DNA of 17,930 nt from Bacillota bacterium (GTDB taxonomy: Bacteria > Bacillota > Clostridia > TANB77 > CAG-465), in contig JAEWPS010000037.1 of NCBI GenBank assembly GCA_023460515.1, forward strand, positions 1-17,930. The letters run 5' to 3'. How positions within the stretch are numbered: position 1 is the stretch's first letter; each line of letters starts with the position of its first letter. Made by a program: the position numbers and the translations under genes. This document shows, one piece after another, positions 15,060 to 17,930 of the stretch. The notes beneath the pieces were generated by a model that ran no database searches, had not been told where the DNA came from, and saw only the letters and a program-made list of their open reading frames with translations.

Positions 15060-16235
15060 TTACTTTATATCATAATGATCAGTCACCTTATCTGCAAGGA
15101 CATCGGCTATGCGGCGGCAAGCTTGTCCATCACCATAAGGATTGACAGCCTTGGACATCTTCTCATGGGCTGCAGCATCGTCAAGGAGGATGCTGACCTC
15201 ATTCATAATCTTGTCGTAGTCGGTTCCCACGAGGTGAACGGTACCTGAAGTGAGGGCTTCAGGACGCTCGGTGGTGTCGCGCATCACGAGAACGGGCTTG
15301 CCAAGACCTGGAGCCTCCTCCTGAATACCACCTGAGTCGGTAAGAATGATAGTGGCCTTTGACATAAGGTGAACGAACTCAAGGTACTGGAGAGGCTCGA
15401 TGAAAAAGAAATTTGAACGAGTGAGGTCTTCGCCAAAGACTTCGTGGATTGGTTTACGAACATTGGGATTGAGGTGCATAGGGTACACGAAATCCACCTT
15501 TGGATATTTCTCGGAGAGAGCCTTCATTGCTGTCACCATTCGGATAAAACCATCTCCAAAATTTTCACGACGGTGACCGGTGATAAGGACAAGTTTCTTG
15601 CCGTTGTTAAGACGAGTAATGTCATAACCAGCTGCTGCAAGCACTTGATTCTGCTCCTCGGCAAGAGCAGAATCAGCCTTTAACTTATCAACTACCATAT
15701 AGAGGGCATCAATAACTGTATTTCCGGTGACATAGATGTTACCATGTACTTTCTCTTCAAGGAGGTTCTTCTCTGAGAGTGGAGTTGGCGAGAAGTTATA
15801 GGTAGCAATGCGACCGGTAATTTGGCGATTCATCTCCTCCGGCCATGGGCTATAGATATTATGAGTTCGGAGACCAGCCTCTACATGACCTACAGGGATC
15901 TGTGCGTAGAAAGCAGCAAGAGCTCCTGCAGTAGAAGTGGTAGTATCGCCATGAACAAGAACAACGTCAGGTCGGCACTCCTTAAAGATGTCACGAAGAC
16001 CGGCGAGAACACGTGCAGTTACGTCGGTGAGGTCTTGTCCTTGCTTCATTATATTGAGGTCGAAGTCGGGATGGACATCGAAAATCTGCAATACTTGGTC
16101 AAGCATTTCGCGATGCTGACCCGTGACGCACACGATGGTTTCAAACTCTTTTGGGCGCTTTTGGAACTCTTTGACCAATGGGCACATCTTGATAGCTTCA
16201 GGACGGGTTCCAAAGACTAACATTACTTTTTTCAT
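15060..16235 (-). CDS. wecB: UDP-N-acetylglucosamine 2-epimerase (non-hydrolysing)
   Basis: 391 residues, the normal length. Conserved elements appear in order: GTRPEAIKMCPLV (9-21), GQHREML (39-45), VHGDTTTS (94-101), HVEAGLRT (117-124), PEEMNR (132-137), GHRRENFGDG (220-229) and DSGGIQEEAP (300-309). It interconverts UDP-GlcNAc and UDP-ManNAc in the cytoplasm. The absence of a following UDP-ManNAc dehydrogenase suggests that ManNAc itself, or a derivative made elsewhere, enters the repeat unit. It starts at ATG 16235-16233, 46 bases after the epimerase stop in an AT-rich gap in which I see no clear promoter, and ends just before the hairpin at 15032-15054. GC-balanced (one counted line 50%). 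No odd features. Confidence 0.96.
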   Translation of the reverse strand: MKKVMLVFGTRPEAIKMCPLVKEFQKRPKEFETIVCVTGQHREMLDQVLQIFDVHPDFDLNIMKQGQDLTDVTARVLAGLRDIFKECRPDVVLVHGDTTTSTAGALAAFYAQIPVGHVEAGLRTHNIYSPWPEEMNRQITGRIATYNFSPTPLSEKNLLEEKVHGNIYVTGNTVIDALYMVVDKLKADSALAEEQNQVLAAAGYDITRLNNGKKLVLITGHRRENFGDGFIRMVTAMKALSEKYPKVDFVYPMHLNPNVRKPIHEVFGEDLTRSNFFFIEPLQYLEFVHLMSKATIILTDSGGIQEEAPGLGKPVLVMRDTTERPEALTSGTVHLVGTDYDKIMNEVSILLDDAAAHEKMSKAVNPYGDGQACRRIADVLADKVTDHYDIK

Positions 16236-16281
16236 TATACTTATTGCTGCTATTTTCTTAAATAAAAATTACACTCTATTT

Positions 16282-17355
16282 TCAATTATTAGTTTGACAC
16301 GTACCGTAATACTTAGCGTACCATTCAGCAAACGCCCTCAAACCAACTCGAAGCGAAGTCGATGGTTTAAACCCAAAATCTTCCTCCAGCGGAGTAGTAT
16401 CTGCAAAAGTCACAGGCACATCACCCGCCTGCATAGGTACCAATTCCTTATGTGACTTAAAATCATAATCCGCAGGCAGCACACCCGCACGAATCAATTC
16501 TTCCTGAAGAATAGTCATAAAATCCAAAAGATTCTCCGGATGATTGTTTCCGATGTTATATACTTTGTATGGAGGAATTGGAAGTCCGTCTTCGCCATTC
16601 TGCTTTTCAGGAGCATGTTGCATCACACGAACTACACCCTCCACAATATCATCCACATACGTAAAGTCACGCTTGCAGTTTCCGTAGTTGAATATCTGAA
16701 TCGTCTTGCCTTCACACAACTTATTTGTAAAGCTAAAGTATGCCATATCAGGACGCCCTGCGGGACCATAGACCGTAAAAAATCGCAAACCCGTACTTGG
16801 AATGTTATACAGTTTTGAATAAGCATGCGCCATCAGTTCATTACTCTTCTTCGTAGCTGCATAGAGCGACACAGGATTATCCACCTTATCATCGGTAGAA
16901 TACGGTACTTTCTTGTTCGAGCCATAAACCGAACTCGAAGAAGCGTATACCAGATGCTCCACTTCATGATGACGGCATGCCTCAAGAATATTGTAAAAAC
17001 CAATGAGATTACTCTCAATATAGGCATCGGGATTGGTGATACTATAACGCACACCTGCCTGAGCCGCGAGATTTACAACAACGGATATCTTGTTCTCCGT
17101 AAAAATATTCTCTAATGATGTTCTATCAGCAATCGAAGTCTGATAGAACTGCCAGTCGCAACCTAAAGCCTCAATCTCTTTTAGGCGTTCATACTTAATA
17201 TTCACATCGTAATAATCGGTAATGCTATCAATGCCGATTACTTTGATGTTATTTATATCCTTAAAAAGGCGCTTCACAAGATTAGAACCTATAAAACCGG
17301 CAGCACCTGTCACGAGGACTGTTTTGCCCTCCAAATTTACATTATATGTTACCAT
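16282..17355 (-). CDS. UDP-glucuronate 4-epimerase (extended SDR)
   Basis: 357 residues. Rossmann motif GAAGFIG at 17-23, the family-typical DSITDYYDVNIKYERL (43-58), NLAAQAGVRYSI (95-106), a serine cluster ASSSSVYG (138-145), and the catalytic pair SLYAATK (163-169: Y165, K169). STGLRFFTVYGPAGRPDMA is diagnostic of the UDP-glucuronate 4-epimerase branch rather than GalE. It converts UDP-glucuronate to UDP-galacturonate. Its position three bases after ugd, the enzyme that makes UDP-glucuronate, fits exactly: the pair supplies uronic acid residues. Starts at ATG 17355-17353; a short N-terminal extension (about ten residues before the first strand) is normal for Bacteroidetes members. Confidence 0.93.
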   Translation of the reverse strand: MVTYNVNLEGKTVLVTGAAGFIGSNLVKRLFKDINNIKVIGIDSITDYYDVNIKYERLKEIEALGCDWQFYQTSIADRTSLENIFTENKISVVVNLAAQAGVRYSITNPDAYIESNLIGFYNILEACRHHEVEHLVYASSSSVYGSNKKVPYSTDDKVDNPVSLYAATKKSNELMAHAYSKLYNIPSTGLRFFTVYGPAGRPDMAYFSFTNKLCEGKTIQIFNYGNCKRDFTYVDDIVEGVVRVMQHAPEKQNGEDGLPIPPYKVYNIGNNHPENLLDFMTILQEELIRAGVLPADYDFKSHKELVPMQAGDVPVTFADTTPLEEDFGFKPSTSLRVGLRAFAEWYAKYYGTCQTNN

Positions 17356-17358
17356 AGA

Positions 17359-17930
17359 TTAATCGCGCTTAAAAATGTCGCGAGTATATACTTTCCCTAC
17401 CACATCATCGAGGCAAGAGTCATAACGGTTGGCAATGATAGCTTTCGATTTTTGTTTGAACTCATCGAGGTTGTTGACTACCTGACTGCCGAAGAAACTG
17501 GTGCCGTTCTCAAGAGTAGGCTCGTAAACAATCACCTCTGCACCTTTTGCCTTGATACGTTTCATGATGCCCTGAATCGCAGATTGACGAAAATTATCTG
17601 AATTTGACTTCATAGTTAGGCGATAAACACCTACTACACACTCATGCTCTTTGTTCGCATCCCATACGGCATTCTCATTGTAGTAGCCAGCCTTGCGAAG
17701 AACAGCATCTGCTATATAATCCTTACGAGTGCGATTTGACTCTACAATCGCTGTCATCATATTTTGGGGTACACTCTCATAATTTGCAAGGAGTTGCTTA
17801 GTATCTTTTGGTAAACAGTAACCACCATAACCAAATGATGGGTTATTGTAGTGAGTGCCAATACGAGGATCGAGACCAATTCCCTGAATGATGGCAGCTG
17901 AATCCAAACCTTTTACTTCAGCATAGGTAT
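17359..17930 (-). CDS. ugd: UDP-glucose 6-dehydrogenase, C-terminal part (5' end outside window)
   Basis: The frame is open to the window edge, so about 190 C-terminal residues are visible and the true start lies beyond 17930. The active-site loop NPSFGYGGYCLPKDTKQL holds the catalytic cysteine (GGxCxPKD), preceded by GLDPRIGTHYN. The C-terminal domain begins at VVGVYRLTMKSNSDNFRQSA, the UDP-binding region of this family, and continues with AEVIVYEPTL. The enzyme oxidises UDP-glucose to UDP-glucuronate with two NAD+. It feeds the UDP-glucuronate 4-epimerase gene that follows three bases after its stop. A GDP-mannose or UDP-ManNAc dehydrogenase is the alternative, but the sequence around the cysteine and the neighbour point to UDP-glucose. 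Confidence 0.92.
   Translation of the reverse strand, partial: TYAEVKGLDSAAIIQGIGLDPRIGTHYNNPSFGYGGYCLPKDTKQLLANYESVPQNMMTAIVESNRTRKDYIADAVLRKAGYYNENAVWDANKEHECVVGVYRLTMKSNSDNFRQSAIQGIMKRIKAKGAEVIVYEPTLENGTSFFGSQVVNNLDEFKQKSKAIIANRYDSCLDDVVGKVYTRDIFKRD

Noticed and set aside
17905..17907. TTG at 17907 as a start for the dehydrogenase
   Set aside because: The frame stays open to the window edge with matching family sequence upstream, so this is an internal codon of ugd.
1..17930. Mobile elements, CRISPR arrays, tRNA genes, invertible promoters
   Set aside because: No transposase, terminal repeats, spaced repeats or tRNA-like folds were recognised; the start of the operon, where an invertible promoter would lie, is outside the window.

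Overview
This window is the interior of a surface-polysaccharide (capsule or O-antigen type) biosynthesis locus. The gene families, the moderate GC content, and the pairing of a small NAD-dependent reductase with a WecA/WbpL-type initiating transferase at the promoter-distal end suggest a member of the Bacteroidales (Bacteroides, Phocaeicola or Prevotella relatives). The genus is an inference. Every gene lies on the minus strand, so transcription runs from the high to the low coordinates. No gap between genes reaches 300 bases. I see no tRNA, rRNA, CRISPR array, transposase or convincing promoter. Both edges cut through genes: ugd on the right, and the initiating transferase on the left, where only its first 153 residues are visible.

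Layout in order of transcription. (1) 17930-15060, nucleotide-sugar supply: ugd (C-terminal part), a UDP-glucuronate 4-epimerase, and wecB (UDP-GlcNAc 2-epimerase). These would supply uronic acids and ManNAc. (2) 14988-9530, phosphonate module: a fused nucleotidyltransferase/PEP mutase (aepX), phosphonopyruvate decarboxylase (aepY), a membrane acyltransferase, an iron-ADH-family reductase (predicted phosphonoacetaldehyde reductase), and a LicD-family transferase. (3) 9528-3658, AT-rich variable core: Wzx flippase, a NodB-like deacetylase, a GT-B glycosyltransferase, a GT2 glycosyltransferase, and a Wzy polymerase. (4) 3689-1, more GC-balanced end: two GT4 glycosyltransferases, an NAD-dependent epimerase/4-ketoreductase, and the initiating undecaprenyl-phosphate sugar-1-phosphate transferase (partial).

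The most interesting reading is the phosphonate module. Its architecture (cytidylyltransferase-PEP mutase fusion, decarboxylase, group III ADH) matches the early fosfomycin enzymes Fom1, Fom2 and FomC of Streptomyces, which make 2-hydroxyethylphosphonate (HEP) and its CMP ester. The later fosfomycin enzymes are not seen here, and a LicD transferase is present instead. I infer that CMP-activated HEP is made and its phosphonate headgroup is transferred onto the glycan, much as LicD moves phosphocholine. With one initiating enzyme and four glycosyltransferases, a repeat unit of about five sugars is plausible, possibly containing a uronic acid and ManNAc. It could be decorated with HEP and an acyl group, exported by Wzx and polymerised by Wzy.

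Composition is mosaic. 60-base lines counted by eye run about 43-52% GC in the flanks and phosphonate genes, but about 18-37% GC in the flippase-to-polymerase core and in the acyltransferase. Several start codons are corrected here to starts that fit the neighbouring stops (ATGA, TGATATG and TAAGATG junctions).
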